Source: Pseudazoarcus pumilus
GTDB taxonomy: Bacteria > Pseudomonadota > Gammaproteobacteria > Burkholderiales > Rhodocyclaceae
NCBI RefSeq assembly: GCF_002872475.1
Contig: NZ_CP025682.1
Coordinates: 3,161,513-3,225,512 of the forward strand
Direction: 5' to 3'
Length of the DNA: 64,000 nt
Part shown: one piece after another, positions 49,601-59,849 of the stretch
Numbering within the stretch: position 1 is the first letter of the stretch
Layout of the letters: each line of letters opens with the position of its first letter
Position numbers and translations under genes: made by a program
Notes under the pieces: generated by a model
Told to the model about the DNA's origin: nothing
The model's database searches: none
What the model saw: the letters and a program-made list of their open reading frames with translations, nothing else

Positions 49601-50671
49601 TCACGAGGCGGCGTGCAGGCGGCGGCTGTGGCGGTGCACGGTCTCGACCAGGGCGTCGACCGATTCCGGCGGAGTGAATTGCGAGATGCCGTGGCCGAGA
49701 TTGAACACATGACCCGGATGCGGCCCGAAGGCGTCGAGCACGCGGCATGCCTCGCGCGCCACCACCTCGGGCGGCGCGAAGAGCACATTGGGATCGAGGT
49801 TGCCCTGCAGGGCGACGCGATCACCGACCAGCGCGCGAGCGCGCCCGATGTCCATGGTCCAGTCCAGGCCGACACCGTCACTGCCGATTGCGGCGATGGA
49901 TTCGAGCCACAGGCCGCCACCCTTGGTGAACACGATGCTGGGCACGCGACGGCCTTCGCGCTCGCGCGTGAGGCCCGCGACCACGCGTTCCAGATACGCG
50001 AGCGAGAATTCGCGGTAGGCGGCCTCGGAAAGCACGCCACCCCAGGAATCGAAGACCATCACGGCCTGCGCGCCGGCCTCGATCTGTGCGTTCAGATAGG
50101 CCACGACCGCATCCGCCGCGACCGACAGGATGTGATGCATCAGGTCCGGCCGCGCATAGGCCATGGTCTTGATCTGGCGGTAATCGGACGAGGAACGCCC
50201 TTCGACCATGTAGCAGGCGAGTGTCCACGGGCTGCCGGCGAAGCCGATCAGCGGCACCGAGCCGTTGAGCGCGCGGCGGATCTCGGAGACCGCATCCATG
50301 ACATAGCGCAACTCGACGTTGGGGTCCGGCGCGCTGAGGTTGCGGATCTCCCATTCCTCGCGCAACGGGCGCTCGAAGCGCGGCCCTTCGCCCTCGGCGA
50401 AATACAGGCCCAGACCCATCGCATCGGGCACGGTGAGGATGTCGGAGAACAGGATGGCGGCGTCGAGCGGATAGCGCGCCAGCGGCTGCAGCGTGACCTC
50501 GCAGGCGAGGTCGGTGTTCTTGCACAGGTCGAGGAAACTGCCGGCGCGAGCACGCGTCTCGCGGTACTCGGGCAGGTAGCGACCGGCTTGGCGCATCATC
50601 CACACCGGCGTGTAGTCGACGGGTTGGCGCGCCAGGGCGCGCAGGAAGGTATCGTTTTCGAGACGGCTCAC
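49601..50671 (-). CDS. hemE: Uroporphyrinogen decarboxylase
   Basis: 356 residues. The N-terminal signature [16 protein letters not shown] and the internal [16 protein letters not shown] block are both conserved. HemE converts uroporphyrinogen III to coproporphyrinogen III in heme synthesis. It lies 94 bp downstream of trkH on the same strand. Confidence 0.96.
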   Translation of the reverse strand: MSRLENDTFLRALARQPVDYTPVWMMRQAGRYLPEYRETRARAGSFLDLCKNTDLACEVTLQPLARYPLDAAILFSDILTVPDAMGLGLYFAEGEGPRFERPLREEWEIRNLSAPDPNVELRYVMDAVSEIRRALNGSVPLIGFAGSPWTLACYMVEGRSSSDYRQIKTMAYARPDLMHHILSVAADAVVAYLNAQIEAGAQAVMVFDSWGGVLSEAAYREFSLAYLERVVAGLTREREGRRVPSIVFTKGGGLWLESIAAIGSDGVGLDWTMDIGRARALVGDRVALQGNLDPNVLFAPPEVVAREACRVLDAFGPHPGHVFNLGHGISQFTPPESVDALVETVHRHSRRLHAAS

Positions 50672-50765
50672 GGCGTGGGTCCTGTGGGGCCGCGCGGAGC
50701 GCGGCCGGATAGGTCGAAAACGCCGATTATCCGGGTTTTGCCCGCTCTTGCCGACCCCGGTCGGT

Positions 50766-52223
50766 CTATCGCCGCCAGAACACCGGAGTGAGCACCACCA
50801 GCAGGGTGAAGATCTCGAGCCGGCCGAGCACCATCGCGAAGGACAGCACCCACATCTGGATCTCGCTCATGCCGGCATAGTTGGTCGCCGGGCCGACCAG
50901 GGCCAGGCCGGGGCCGGTGTTGTTGATGCACGCGACCACGGCCGAGAAGCCGGTCACCAGGTCGGAGCCGAGCGCCGTCATGAGCAGGGTCAGCGACACG
51001 ATCGAGACCATGTACATGAAGCTGAAGCCGAGCACGGCGTGGAGGATGTTCTCGGACACGCGCTGGTGACCCAGGCGCACCGGATAGACGGCGTTGGGAT
51101 GCAGCGAGCGCACGATCTCGCGGTAGGCCTGCTTGTACAGGATGATCGCCCGCATCATCTTGATGCCACCACCGGTCGAACCCGAACACGCCACGAAACT
51201 GCCCAGGAACAGCAGCCACATCTGCAGGAAGCCGGGCCACATGGTGTAGTCATGCGTGGTGAGTCCGAGCGAGGTCGAGATCGACACCACGTGGAAGGAG
51301 ACATGGCGCAGCGTGGTGCCGAGGTCGGCCGTGCTGTCGAAATACATCAGATAGCCGGTCATCATCACGACGCTGGCCGCGAGCACGAGGAAATAGAACG
51401 GAATCTCCGGGTCGCTGAAGTAGGGGCGCGGCGAGCGGCGCACCAGTGCGAGATAGTGGGTGGCGTAGTTCAGGCCGGCGAGCAGCGCGAAGCCGATCAC
51501 GACGAGCTCGATGGGCAGGCTCTGGAAATGGCCGATGGACGCGTCCTTGCTCGAGAACCCGCCCAGGCCGGCCACCGTGAAGGCGTGGATGAGCGCGTCC
51601 CAGGCCGGCATGCCCACCGCCCAAAGGCTCACACCGCAGGCCACGGTGAGCAGCACGTAGGACATCCACAGGCCCTTGGCGGTCTCGGCGATGCGCGGCG
51701 TCAGACTCGACTCCTTCATCGGCGTCGGCACCTCGGCCTTGAACAGCTGACGACCGCCGATGCCCAGCAGCGGCAGGATCGCGACCACCAGCACGATCAC
51801 GCCCATGCCGCCGATCCAGTGCATGAAGGTGCGCCACAGGTTGATCGACACCGGCAGGTCATCGATGCGGTAGAGCACGGTCGCGCCGGTGGCTGTGAGG
51901 CCCGACACCGCCTCGAAAAAGGCCATCGTCGCGCTCAGCTCGGGCAGGTAGTTGTACAGCGGGATCGCGCCGAATATGGGCAGCACGATCCAGGTCAGGG
52001 CCACCAGCAGAAAACCGTCGGAGGGCCGCAGGTCGCGGCGGCGCCCGCGGGTCAGAAACCACAGGGCGGCGCCAGCGGCAACCGTGATCAGGATCGCGCG
52101 GTCGAAGGCGCCCGAGGCGTCCTCGCCCAGGACGTGCGAGATGGCCAGCGGGAAGCCCATCAGCACGCCGAAGATGACGATGATCAGGCCCAGGGCGTTG
52201 AAGGCGGGGTAGAAGCTCTTCAT
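50766..52223 (-). CDS. trkH: Trk potassium uptake channel subunit TrkH
   Basis: 485 residues with about ten membrane helices and four P-loop repeats ([43 protein letters not shown]), each with the filter glycine. It forms the K+ pathway and is gated by the cytoplasmic TrkA ring. trkA is encoded 49 bp upstream on the same strand, so the pair is an operon. Complete. Confidence 0.95.
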   Translation of the reverse strand: MKSFYPAFNALGLIIVIFGVLMGFPLAISHVLGEDASGAFDRAILITVAAGAALWFLTRGRRRDLRPSDGFLLVALTWIVLPIFGAIPLYNYLPELSATMAFFEAVSGLTATGATVLYRIDDLPVSINLWRTFMHWIGGMGVIVLVVAILPLLGIGGRQLFKAEVPTPMKESSLTPRIAETAKGLWMSYVLLTVACGVSLWAVGMPAWDALIHAFTVAGLGGFSSKDASIGHFQSLPIELVVIGFALLAGLNYATHYLALVRRSPRPYFSDPEIPFYFLVLAASVVMMTGYLMYFDSTADLGTTLRHVSFHVVSISTSLGLTTHDYTMWPGFLQMWLLFLGSFVACSGSTGGGIKMMRAIILYKQAYREIVRSLHPNAVYPVRLGHQRVSENILHAVLGFSFMYMVSIVSLTLLMTALGSDLVTGFSAVVACINNTGPGLALVGPATNYAGMSEIQMWVLSFAMVLGRLEIFTLLVVLTPVFWRR

Positions 52224-52272
52224 CGCTCAGCGAGGGTCCGGGCAGAATGAATCGACATCTTGCGGCCCGCCG

Positions 52273-53673
52273 TCACAGGAAGGTGAAGCCGACCTGGAAC
52301 AGCTTCTCGACCTGGCGCACGAGCTTCTTGTGCGTACAGAACACGATGATGTGGTCGTCCTGCTCGATCAGCGTGTCGTGGTGCGGCATGATGACCTCGC
52401 GGCGTACGATGCGCTCGTCGCGCACCTCGTTGCGCACGATCGCACCGATGGTCACGCCGCGCGGCAGCGGAATCTCCTCGATGGGCTTGCCCACCACCTT
52501 GGATTCGCTCGACGAGCCGTGGGCGACGATCTCCAGTGCCTCGGCGGCGCCACGGCGCAGGCTGTGCACTGCCACCACGTCGCCGCGCCGCACGTGCGCG
52601 AGCAGCGTGCCGATGGAAATCTGCGCCGGCGAGATGGCGATGTCGATGGGCCCGCCCTGCACCAGGTCGACGTAGCTCTTGCGGTTGATCAGCGCCAGCG
52701 TGCGGCGCGCGCCCATGCGCTTGGCCAGCGAGGCGGACATGATGTTGTCCTCCTCGTCGTTGGTCAGCGCGACGAACAGGTCGATCTCGTCGATGCCTTC
52801 GTTCTCGAGCAGTTTCTCGTCGGTGGAATCGCCGCGCAGCACCAGCGTGCGGTCCAGACTGGTGGCGAGCATCTGCGTGCGCCGCTTGTTCACGTCGAGC
52901 AGCTTGACGTTGTAGTCCTGCTCGATGGAACGCGCCAGGCGAAAGCCGATGTTGCCGCCACCGGCGATCATGATGCGCCGCATCGGGTGATCGCCGCGGC
53001 GCATCTCGCGCATGACCTGGCGGATGTGCACGCTCGCGGCCAGGCAGAACACCTCGTCGCCGGGCACGATGATGGTGTCGCCCTCGGGAATCAGCGCCTC
53101 GCCGTTGCGGTAGATCGCGGCGATGCGCACCTCGATGTTGGGCAGGTGGTAGCGCAGCGCCTTGAGCGGATGGCCCACCAGCGGACCGCCCTCGAAGGCA
53201 CGCACGCCGATCAGGCTCACCGTGCCTTCGGCGAACTCGAGCACCTGCAGGGCCTCCGGGAAGGAGATGAGGCGCTTGATGTAGTCGGTGACGATCTGCT
53301 CCGGGCAGATCGAGAAATCCACCGCGAAGTTGTCCGGCGCGAGCAGTTCGGGGTAGTCGACGAATTCGCCCGAGCGCAGCCGTGCGATGCGCGTGGGCAG
53401 GTTGAACAGCGTGCGCGCGACCTTGCAGGCGCACAGGTTGGTCTCGTCGGACTGGGTCACCGCGATGAGCAGGTCGGCGTCGTCGGCGCCGGCCTCGCGC
53501 AAGGTCGTGGGCGAAGCGCCGTTGCCGCACACGGTGCGCGCCTCGAAGCGCTCACGCAGCTGTTCGAGCAGCTCGGCGTTGGAATCGACCAGCGTGATGT
53601 CGTTGGCTTCGGACACCAGGTTCTCGGCCACCGAGGTGCCGACCTGACCCGCGCCGAGGATGATGATCTTCAC
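52273..53673 (-). CDS. trkA: Trk potassium uptake regulatory subunit TrkA
   Basis: 466 residues: two Rossmann RCK-N domains (GAGQVGTSVAENL at the N-terminus, GGGNIGFRLARSIE in the middle) each followed by an RCK-C domain. It binds NAD(H)/ATP and gates TrkH. It is followed by trkH and preceded by ntrX (82-bp gap), a gene order common in betaproteobacteria. Confidence 0.95.
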   Translation of the reverse strand: MKIIILGAGQVGTSVAENLVSEANDITLVDSNAELLEQLRERFEARTVCGNGASPTTLREAGADDADLLIAVTQSDETNLCACKVARTLFNLPTRIARLRSGEFVDYPELLAPDNFAVDFSICPEQIVTDYIKRLISFPEALQVLEFAEGTVSLIGVRAFEGGPLVGHPLKALRYHLPNIEVRIAAIYRNGEALIPEGDTIIVPGDEVFCLAASVHIRQVMREMRRGDHPMRRIMIAGGGNIGFRLARSIEQDYNVKLLDVNKRRTQMLATSLDRTLVLRGDSTDEKLLENEGIDEIDLFVALTNDEEDNIMSASLAKRMGARRTLALINRKSYVDLVQGGPIDIAISPAQISIGTLLAHVRRGDVVAVHSLRRGAAEALEIVAHGSSSESKVVGKPIEEIPLPRGVTIGAIVRNEVRDERIVRREVIMPHHDTLIEQDDHIIVFCTHKKLVRQVEKLFQVGFTFL

Positions 53674-53755
53674 GTGCGCTGCACCCCGTTCGGATGAGCG
53701 CGCATTGTACGCTCGCGCTTCACGGATTGGTGCGCTGCGGCATGACGCATCGGCG

Positions 53756-55000
53756 TCAGCCTTCGCTGCCCTTGCGCCCGGTCTGCAGGCCGAGCTGCTT
53801 GAGCTTGCGGTACAGATGGGTGCGCTCCAGGCCGCATTTCTCGGCGATGCGCGTCATGTTGTTGCCTTCGGTGCGCAGATAGTGCTCGAAGTACAGGCGC
53901 TCGAAGGCTTCGCGCGCTTCGCGCAGCGGCTGATCGAAGGAGATCGAATGCACGCTGTCGGCCGGCGCCGGCAGCACGCGGCGCACGTCGGCGAGGCTGA
54001 TTTCCTCGTCGAGCGTGCCCAACGCGAGCGACTTGACCGCCGCGCGCAGTTCCTGGAAGCCGCCCGGCCACTGCTGGGTGCGCAGCGCGTTGAGCGCCGC
54101 GGTGGAGAACACGCGGCGCGGCACCTCGCCGGACTCGATCAAATGCACCAGCAGCTGCGAAGCCAGCTCCGGCACGTCGTCCTGGATGTCGGCGATGGTC
54201 GGCGGCACCAGGCTGACCTCGAACAGGCGCTGCACCAGCTTCTCGTCCCAGCCGTCGCCGAGCAGCACCTCGCCGCCGACCTCCGCCGCCGCGACCACGT
54301 GCAGGTTGAAGCGGTCCAGTCGGTCGAGCGCGAAGGCGAGGTTCTTCTGCTGGGTACGGTTCAGGCGCCCGACGTCGGCGATGTACATCACGCCGCCGTT
54401 GCAGTTCTGCAGCTGGTTGATGTCGATGGGCTGGCTGACGGTGGAGAAGTCCAGCCACGGGGCGCCGTTGGGCTTGACGCTGCGCGCGGCCAGTTCGGCG
54501 AGGCTGCCGTTGCCCACGCGCAGCGCAAGCACGCGCGTCTTCTCGGCGATCTGCTGCAATCGCTTGCGCAGCTCGCGCAGCGGCGCCGAGCGCGGGAAGG
54601 CGGCCAGCGACAGCGGCGCGGGCTGACTGCCCGAGGACGGACGCTGCAGGCTGCGTTTGACCGCGGTGAGCAGCTTTTGCAGCGCGATGGGCTTTTCGAG
54701 GTAGTCGACCGCGCCGATGCGCGTGGCCTCGACCGCGGTGTCGATCGTGCCGTGGCCGGACATCATGATCACCGGCATGGTCAGCTGCCCGTTGGCCGAC
54801 CATTCCTTGAGCAGCGTGATGCCGTCGGTGTCGGGCATCCAGATGTCGAGCAGCACCAGCTCGGGGCGTTTTGCGTTGCGCACCGCACGCGCCGCGCCGG
54901 CATTCTCGGCGACGACGACATCGTGACCTTCGTCACGCAGGATTTCGGAGAGCAGTTCGCGGATGCCGACTTCATCGTCGACGATCAGAATGTTGGCCAT
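53756..55000 (-). CDS. ntrX: NtrX-type response regulator with eroded AAA+ motifs
   Basis: 414 residues. The receiver domain is normal (Asp52 in LLDIWMPDTDG, Lys103). The central region aligns by position with a sigma-54 AAA+ domain but lacks its motifs: the Walker A place reads RVLALRVGNGSLAELA (156-171), no GAFTGA loop exists, and Walker B reads MYIADVGR instead of LFLDEIGD. The Fis-like helix-turn-helix (NNMTRIAEKCGLERTHLYRKLKQLGL) is intact. It can probably bind DNA but not hydrolyse ATP or activate sigma-54, so it may repress or act with sigma-70. The frame is continuous, so this is not a frameshift. ntrY lies 10 bp upstream. Confidence 0.88.
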   Translation of the reverse strand: MANILIVDDEVGIRELLSEILRDEGHDVVVAENAGAARAVRNAKRPELVLLDIWMPDTDGITLLKEWSANGQLTMPVIMMSGHGTIDTAVEATRIGAVDYLEKPIALQKLLTAVKRSLQRPSSGSQPAPLSLAAFPRSAPLRELRKRLQQIAEKTRVLALRVGNGSLAELAARSVKPNGAPWLDFSTVSQPIDINQLQNCNGGVMYIADVGRLNRTQQKNLAFALDRLDRFNLHVVAAAEVGGEVLLGDGWDEKLVQRLFEVSLVPPTIADIQDDVPELASQLLVHLIESGEVPRRVFSTAALNALRTQQWPGGFQELRAAVKSLALGTLDEEISLADVRRVLPAPADSVHSISFDQPLREAREAFERLYFEHYLRTEGNNMTRIAEKCGLERTHLYRKLKQLGLQTGRKGSEG

Positions 55001-55009
55001 CTCGTATAT

Positions 55010-57148
55010 TTACCATGCTTCGTCATTCGATTCCGCCTGCGTCGCTTCCACGGAGGGCAATCGCACGCTGACCACGGCGCCTGCGCCGCTGCGGTTGGAC
55101 AGGTGCACGTCGCCGTGATGCTCGTCGACGATCTTCTTCATGATCGCCAGACCGAGGCCGGTACCGCGCGCCTTGGTCGTGAAATACGGCTCGAAAGGCC
55201 GCGCGAAGACCTCTGCCGGAAAGCCCGGACCATTGTCCGACCAGGTCAGGACGGCGTTGCCGTTCTCGTGCCGCGTCTCGACCACGACCTCGGCGTCGTC
55301 CGCTCCTGCGAGGGCATCCTCGGAATTCTGGAACAGATTATGAATGATCTGGCGGATCTGCGCCGGGTCCCCGTTGACCACCACCGGCACCTCGGCAAAC
55401 TGTGTGCGTACGCGCAGTGGCGAACTCTCATACAGACCGAGCACTTCGATGATCAGCGAGTGCAGGTCGACGGCCGCCAGTTCGGGGCTTTGCGGCCGGG
55501 CGTAATCGCGGAAGGCGTTGACCAGATTCTTCATCGCCTCGACCTGGTTGACGATGGTGCGAGTGGAACGATCGAGGATCTCCTGCCCGTCGGGGTCCAG
55601 ACGCCCCTCGAGCTTGTAGGCCAGACGCTCGGCCGAGAGCTGGATGGGGGTCAGCGGATTCTTGATCTCGTGCGCCAGACGCCGCGCCACCTCCGCCCAG
55701 GCCGCGGTTCGCTGCGCCTGCACCAGGGCGGTGATGTCGTCGAACACCACGACGTAGCCTCCGCCGATGGATTCGGGCAGGCGGGCGCCGTGGATCAGCA
55801 GGGTCTGTGGTTCGGCATCGGCGCGATGGATCTCGACCTGTTCGTGCCAGTCGCTGACGTGACGCGCGAAGCCGTCGAGCAGGGCATCGCGGAACACGCT
55901 CAGACGCGGCCAGTCGGACAGCGGCGTCTCCTCGAAACCCTCGAGCGCGTCGCCGAGAATGTCCATGGCGCCGTGGTTGGCCGCGCGCAGACAGCCGTCT
56001 GCGCCGAAGGCCAGGACCCCCGCCGAGAGGTTGGCCAATACGCTCTCCAGATAGACGCGCGCGGTCTCGACTGCGGCGCGACTCTTGTCGGCCTGCGCGC
56101 GCGCCTCCTGAAGCTGACGGGTCATCTGGTTGAAGGACTGGGTGAGCACTCCGAGTTCGTCGCGCGCGGGCAATGCGCGCCGCGGGCTGAAGTCGCCCTG
56201 GGCGACGGCCTGCGTACCTTCCGCGAGAATGATCAGCGGCGCGACCAGACGCCGCGTGAGCACGAAGGCGACCGCCGCCGCACCGAGCATGGCCAGCAAC
56301 AGCGTGAGCGTGAGGGTGAGTGAGTACACGCGGCTCAGGCCGTCGCGGCCGATGACGATCTGCTGATACTCGCGGTGCGCTTCCTGCACGGCGTCGATGT
56401 TGCGGACCAGTTCGGGCGGCAACGGCTCGGTGAGCTGCAGGTAATTCGGCTCGGAGAGGAGGCCACGACCTGGAATGGGCACGATCACTCGGATCATCAT
56501 GCTGCCATCCGGGCGCGGCTCCACCTGGCTGTAACGGCGCAGCTGACGCGCCTGGCGCAACTGTGCCGGGGCGGGCAGATCGGGCACGAAGCTGCCCACG
56601 CCCTCACTCACGGTAGCGATGATCTGCGCGTTCGAGGCAAGCACCGTGAGGCTGGCCACACCGGCCTGTTCGCGCAGCGCGTTGAGGCGGATCGAAGATA
56701 CCTGCTGGCCGCCGTCCAGTTCCAGGGCGATCTCGCGTCCGCGTTCGCTGACCTGAGAGACAAGGTGATCGAGCGCGGTCTGCCCCAGGGCGATGCCGCC
56801 GTCGAGCGCGCGTTCGACACGCACGTCGAACCACGAATCGATGGTTCGTACGACAAAGAGCAAGGACACGCCATAGAGGACGATCCCGGGCAGGATCGCC
56901 ATCAGGGCGAACATCAGCATCAGTCGGTATTTCAGGCGCGAGCCGAAGGCACGCGCGCGGTATTCGCGCCACAGACTGCGTAGCTGGATCGCGACGATCG
57001 CCGCGAGCGCGACGGCCGCCGTGCCGTTGAGCCCCAGCAGATAGGGATAGATGCCGGTGAACACGTCCGTGTCCGCGCCCACCGTGGTGAGCAGGAACAG
57101 CGACAGACCGGCCATCGCCGCGACGAGGACGAGGACGAGCTTTCTCAC
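55010..57148 (-). CDS. ntrY: NtrY-type membrane sensor histidine kinase
   Basis: 712 residues from GTG 57148, which overlaps the stop of the DUF4390 gene (GTGA). Three helices near the N-terminus (about 4-23, 37-55, 74-98), a periplasmic region, a fourth helix (about 285-310), HAMP, PAS (from about 365) and HisKA with RRLAHEIKNPLTPIQLSAERL, then an ATPase domain (NLFQNSEDAL, SDNGPGFP, GTGLGLAI). NtrY senses redox or nitrogen status in other proteobacteria. It is paired with ntrX downstream. Confidence 0.93.
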   Translation of the reverse strand: MRKLVLVLVAAMAGLSLFLLTTVGADTDVFTGIYPYLLGLNGTAAVALAAIVAIQLRSLWREYRARAFGSRLKYRLMLMFALMAILPGIVLYGVSLLFVVRTIDSWFDVRVERALDGGIALGQTALDHLVSQVSERGREIALELDGGQQVSSIRLNALREQAGVASLTVLASNAQIIATVSEGVGSFVPDLPAPAQLRQARQLRRYSQVEPRPDGSMMIRVIVPIPGRGLLSEPNYLQLTEPLPPELVRNIDAVQEAHREYQQIVIGRDGLSRVYSLTLTLTLLLAMLGAAAVAFVLTRRLVAPLIILAEGTQAVAQGDFSPRRALPARDELGVLTQSFNQMTRQLQEARAQADKSRAAVETARVYLESVLANLSAGVLAFGADGCLRAANHGAMDILGDALEGFEETPLSDWPRLSVFRDALLDGFARHVSDWHEQVEIHRADAEPQTLLIHGARLPESIGGGYVVVFDDITALVQAQRTAAWAEVARRLAHEIKNPLTPIQLSAERLAYKLEGRLDPDGQEILDRSTRTIVNQVEAMKNLVNAFRDYARPQSPELAAVDLHSLIIEVLGLYESSPLRVRTQFAEVPVVVNGDPAQIRQIIHNLFQNSEDALAGADDAEVVVETRHENGNAVLTWSDNGPGFPAEVFARPFEPYFTTKARGTGLGLAIMKKIVDEHHGDVHLSNRSGAGAVVSVRLPSVEATQAESNDEAW

Positions 57149-57744
57149 GGCGCGGCCTCCGCGCTGAAGTTCCAGCGCACCCAGTCGGTCGTGATGGCCC
57201 ATTCCCGGTCGGCTGTGGCGGAGATCACGAGCGGCTTCGGTAACATGCCAACATCATGGATAAAGCGCAGCGATGCGCGGTATTCATCTCCCTCGTCGAG
57301 CTCGTCGTGGGAGAGCACGCGCCAGTTGCGCACGCGCGTCATGGTGCGCATCGCCGCTTCGAGCGTGTCGTAGGAACGATGCAGGGCTCCGATCGACAGG
57401 CGGTAGCTGCGCGTGATCGGGTGATAGGACAGGCGGAACTGCAGGCTGCGTGTGGCAACGGTGCGATCGAACCACCAGCGACGCGGTTGCTCGATGACCA
57501 GTTCCACATTGAAGTACAGGGATACGCCACGCATGATGGTGTCGATCAGACGGGGCGCGAGCGGAACACGGAAGTCGGCGTTGACTACGTAACCGTCCTC
57601 GGTGGAGATGATCGCGGCCGAACGTACGGCCGCGTCGTCGGACAGGGACGGGGCCGCGCACAGCAACAAGGGCAGGCACAGGAGCGCAACGAGCAGGCGA
57701 CGCCTAGCCCCGCTTGCGCAGGGCCGCGTAGTAGAAGCCGTCAT
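57145..57744 (-). CDS. DUF4390 secreted/membrane-anchored protein
   Basis: 199 residues. An N-terminal signal-like segment (RRRLLVALLCLPLLLCAAPSLS) precedes a beta-rich domain with the family's YVVNADFRVPLAPRLIDTIMRGVSLYF and SYRLSIGALHRSYDTLEAAM. The function is unknown; the gene nearly always lies between rsmB and ntrY in betaproteobacteria, hinting at a periplasmic role with the NtrY sensor. ATG 57744 overlaps the rsmB end by 41 bp; no later start would keep the signal segment. Confidence 0.8.
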   Translation of the reverse strand: MTASTTRPCASGARRRLLVALLCLPLLLCAAPSLSDDAAVRSAAIISTEDGYVVNADFRVPLAPRLIDTIMRGVSLYFNVELVIEQPRRWWFDRTVATRSLQFRLSYHPITRSYRLSIGALHRSYDTLEAAMRTMTRVRNWRVLSHDELDEGDEYRASLRFIHDVGMLPKPLVISATADREWAITTDWVRWNFSAEAAP

Positions 57745-59044
57745 GCTCGGCATCCGGCAACAGTTGAACTTCCTTCCGGCCATGCAGCGACAGCCTCCGG
57801 GCATCGTCGTGGCGCGCGCAAAACGCGTGCAGCTGAGCTCCGTTCTCCTCGTCGAAGACCGAGCAAGTTGCATACAGCATTGTGCCACCCGGTGCGAGGG
57901 TCTGCCAAAGCGCATCCAGCAACCGTGCCTGGTTCGCCGCGAAGGCCGCGATGTCGCGCTCTCGGCGATGCCACTTGATGTCCGGGTGGCGGCGGACCAC
58001 GCCCGATGCACTGCACGGAACATCCGCCAGGATGCGGTCGAATCGGCGCCCATCCCACCACTGGTCGAGGCTGGCGGCGTCGGCAACGCGAGTCTGCGCG
58101 CTCAAGCCCAGTCGCTCGAGGGTGTCGCGCACTCGTTGCAGTCGCACGGGCTCGAGGTCGAGTGCCAGCAGGTCAACGTTGGCGAGTTCGAGAATATGGG
58201 CGGTCTTGCCACCCGGAGCCGAGCAGGCGTCGAGGACGCGCTCACCATCGCGGGCGGCGAGCAGGGTGGCGGCGTGCTGCGCCCCCGCGTCCTGCACGGA
58301 CAAGCGGCCTGCGGCGAATCCCGGCAGCCGGCTGACCGGCACCGGATGATCGAGCAGCAGCGCACCGGGATCGACTACGCGGGCGGCGAGACCGGCGGCG
58401 CCGAGTTCCGCCAGCACGTGGTTGGGTGTCGTTCTTCGCGGATTGATGCGCAAGGCCATCGGCGGATGGGTATTGCCGGCCTGCAGCACCGATCGCCAGT
58501 GTTGCGGGTGGTCGCGTTGCACGCGATCGCTCCACCATTTCGGGTGGCACCAGCGGGCGCACACATCTTCCTCGAGCTCGGCGATCAGCTCATCTGCACG
58601 GCGTATGCGGTTGCGCAGCAGCCCGTTGGCCACGCCCTTGAGGGCGGGAGCGAAGCTGCCGACGGCTTCGACCGCCTGATCGACCACGACGTAGGACTGT
58701 TCCGGGCGGCTCTCCAGCCTCGCCAGTGCAACGAGCAACACCGCGCGGACGCTGTTCGGCAAGGGTTTGCTCAGCAACCGCACGAGCACGGCGTCGTCGC
58801 GACCATAGCGTCGCAGCGCGTTCCACGCGAGATCTCGGATTGCTCCGCGCTCGGCATCGGTCCATTGCGCGTGGGCCGCGAGCGCTTTTTCCCAGACGAC
58901 GCTGAGGTTTCGCCCCTCGATGACCTTCTCCACCAGTCGTCCCGCTTCGCGCAAGGCGAACGCAAGACTGCCACGGTCCGGCGCTCCCTTGCCCGATCGT
59001 GGCCGGCCTGATGAGTTCTTGGGGGTACGGCTTTGCTGTTTCAC
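57704..59044 (-). CDS. rsmB: 16S rRNA (cytosine 967-C5)-methyltransferase RsmB
   Basis: 446 residues: N-terminal NusB-like RNA-binding domain and C-terminal Rossmann methyltransferase. SAM motif DACSAPGGKTAHILE, DVPCSASGVVRRHPDIKW and the nucleophile in LYATCSVFDEENG are complete. GTG 59044 is the most likely start; the frame is open upstream to 59218 but only through the TSUP gene. The GTG lies inside a parS-like palindrome and overlaps the TSUP stop (GTGA). Confidence 0.92.
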   Translation of the reverse strand: MKQQSRTPKNSSGRPRSGKGAPDRGSLAFALREAGRLVEKVIEGRNLSVVWEKALAAHAQWTDAERGAIRDLAWNALRRYGRDDAVLVRLLSKPLPNSVRAVLLVALARLESRPEQSYVVVDQAVEAVGSFAPALKGVANGLLRNRIRRADELIAELEEDVCARWCHPKWWSDRVQRDHPQHWRSVLQAGNTHPPMALRINPRRTTPNHVLAELGAAGLAARVVDPGALLLDHPVPVSRLPGFAAGRLSVQDAGAQHAATLLAARDGERVLDACSAPGGKTAHILELANVDLLALDLEPVRLQRVRDTLERLGLSAQTRVADAASLDQWWDGRRFDRILADVPCSASGVVRRHPDIKWHRRERDIAAFAANQARLLDALWQTLAPGGTMLYATCSVFDEENGAQLHAFCARHDDARRLSLHGRKEVQLLPDAEHDGFYYAALRKRG

Positions 59045-59052
59045 GTGAAACC
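59037..59052. other. parS-like centromere site 1
   Basis: TGTTTCACGTGAAACC matches the bacterial parS consensus TGTTTCACGTGAAACA at 15 of 16 positions. It contains the stop codon of the TSUP gene and the GTG start of rsmB. ParB binds such sites near the origin to organise chromosome segregation. Confidence 0.85.
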
Positions 59053-59829
59053 CGCACAACCGGCTACGAGCATGTCGTAGGACATCTTCACAATCAGGGC
59101 CATGACCACTCCCAGAAAGACCAAACGCACGAAACCCGAACCACGGGCCAGGGCAATGCGCGAACCGATGATTGCCCCGCACAGATTGCATAGCGCCATC
59201 GTCGCGCCAAGCACCCACAACACTTCCACCGAGGTCGAGAAGTAGGCGATCGCGCCCAGGTTGGTCGCGACGTTGACGATCTTGGCGGTTGCGGCAGCAT
59301 GAATGAAATCCAGCGCCAGGAAGCGCACGAACAGAAAAATCAGGAAACTTCCCGTACCCGGTCCGAACAAGCCATCATAGAAGCCCACCGATGCCGCGAT
59401 CGCCATCGTCACGATCAGCTCGCGCCGACCATGCTTTTGCTGGGACTTCCCGGTGCCGAGATCCTTGCGGATGAATGTATGTGCCACGACCAGCACCAGC
59501 AGTAGCAGCACGAACGGACGCATCAACTCCGGCGGGAGCAGGACCACCGCCTTCGCACCGAGCCATGACGCGGCGAGGGCAACGACCGCCCCCGGCAAGG
59601 CGATGGCCCAGGGGATACGCACCCGTCGTGCATACTGGACGGCAGCCGATGCCGTACCTACGATGCTGGAGACCTTGTTCGTCGCGAGCAGCACGGCGGG
59701 CGACTGAGTGGGAAACGCAGAAAACAGTGCCGGGATCTGCACCAGCCCACCCCCGCCAACGACGGCGTCGACGAACCCCGCGAACAACGCCGCGAAACCA
59801 AGGGTCAGGATCAGAACATCAGCGTCCAT
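59041..59829 (-). CDS. TSUP (TauE/SafE) family permease
   Basis: 262 residues with about eight hydrophobic helices and the TSUP repeats GFVDAVVGGGGLVQIPAL (N-terminal half) and GFYDGLFGPGTGSFLIFLF (C-terminal half). The family exports or imports sulfite, sulfonates and related anions; the substrate here is unknown. ATG 59829 is chosen; GTG 59838 is also possible. It is flanked by parS-like sites, one in its stop codon and one 20 bp before its start. Confidence 0.85.
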   Translation of the reverse strand: MDADVLILTLGFAALFAGFVDAVVGGGGLVQIPALFSAFPTQSPAVLLATNKVSSIVGTASAAVQYARRVRIPWAIALPGAVVALAASWLGAKAVVLLPPELMRPFVLLLLVLVVAHTFIRKDLGTGKSQQKHGRRELIVTMAIAASVGFYDGLFGPGTGSFLIFLFVRFLALDFIHAAATAKIVNVATNLGAIAYFSTSVEVLWVLGATMALCNLCGAIIGSRIALARGSGFVRLVFLGVVMALIVKMSYDMLVAGCAGFT

Positions 59830-59849
59830 CGATCGCACCGTAACGCAAC

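Noticed and set aside
53756..55000. Frameshift explanation for the missing NtrX ATPase motifs
   Set aside because: The frame is continuous, and I did not find GESGTGKE or GAFTGA in the alternative frames of the region.
53660..56323. Plus-strand open frame of about 887 codons
   Set aside because: Lies opposite ntrX and ntrY and shows only low-complexity shadow composition.
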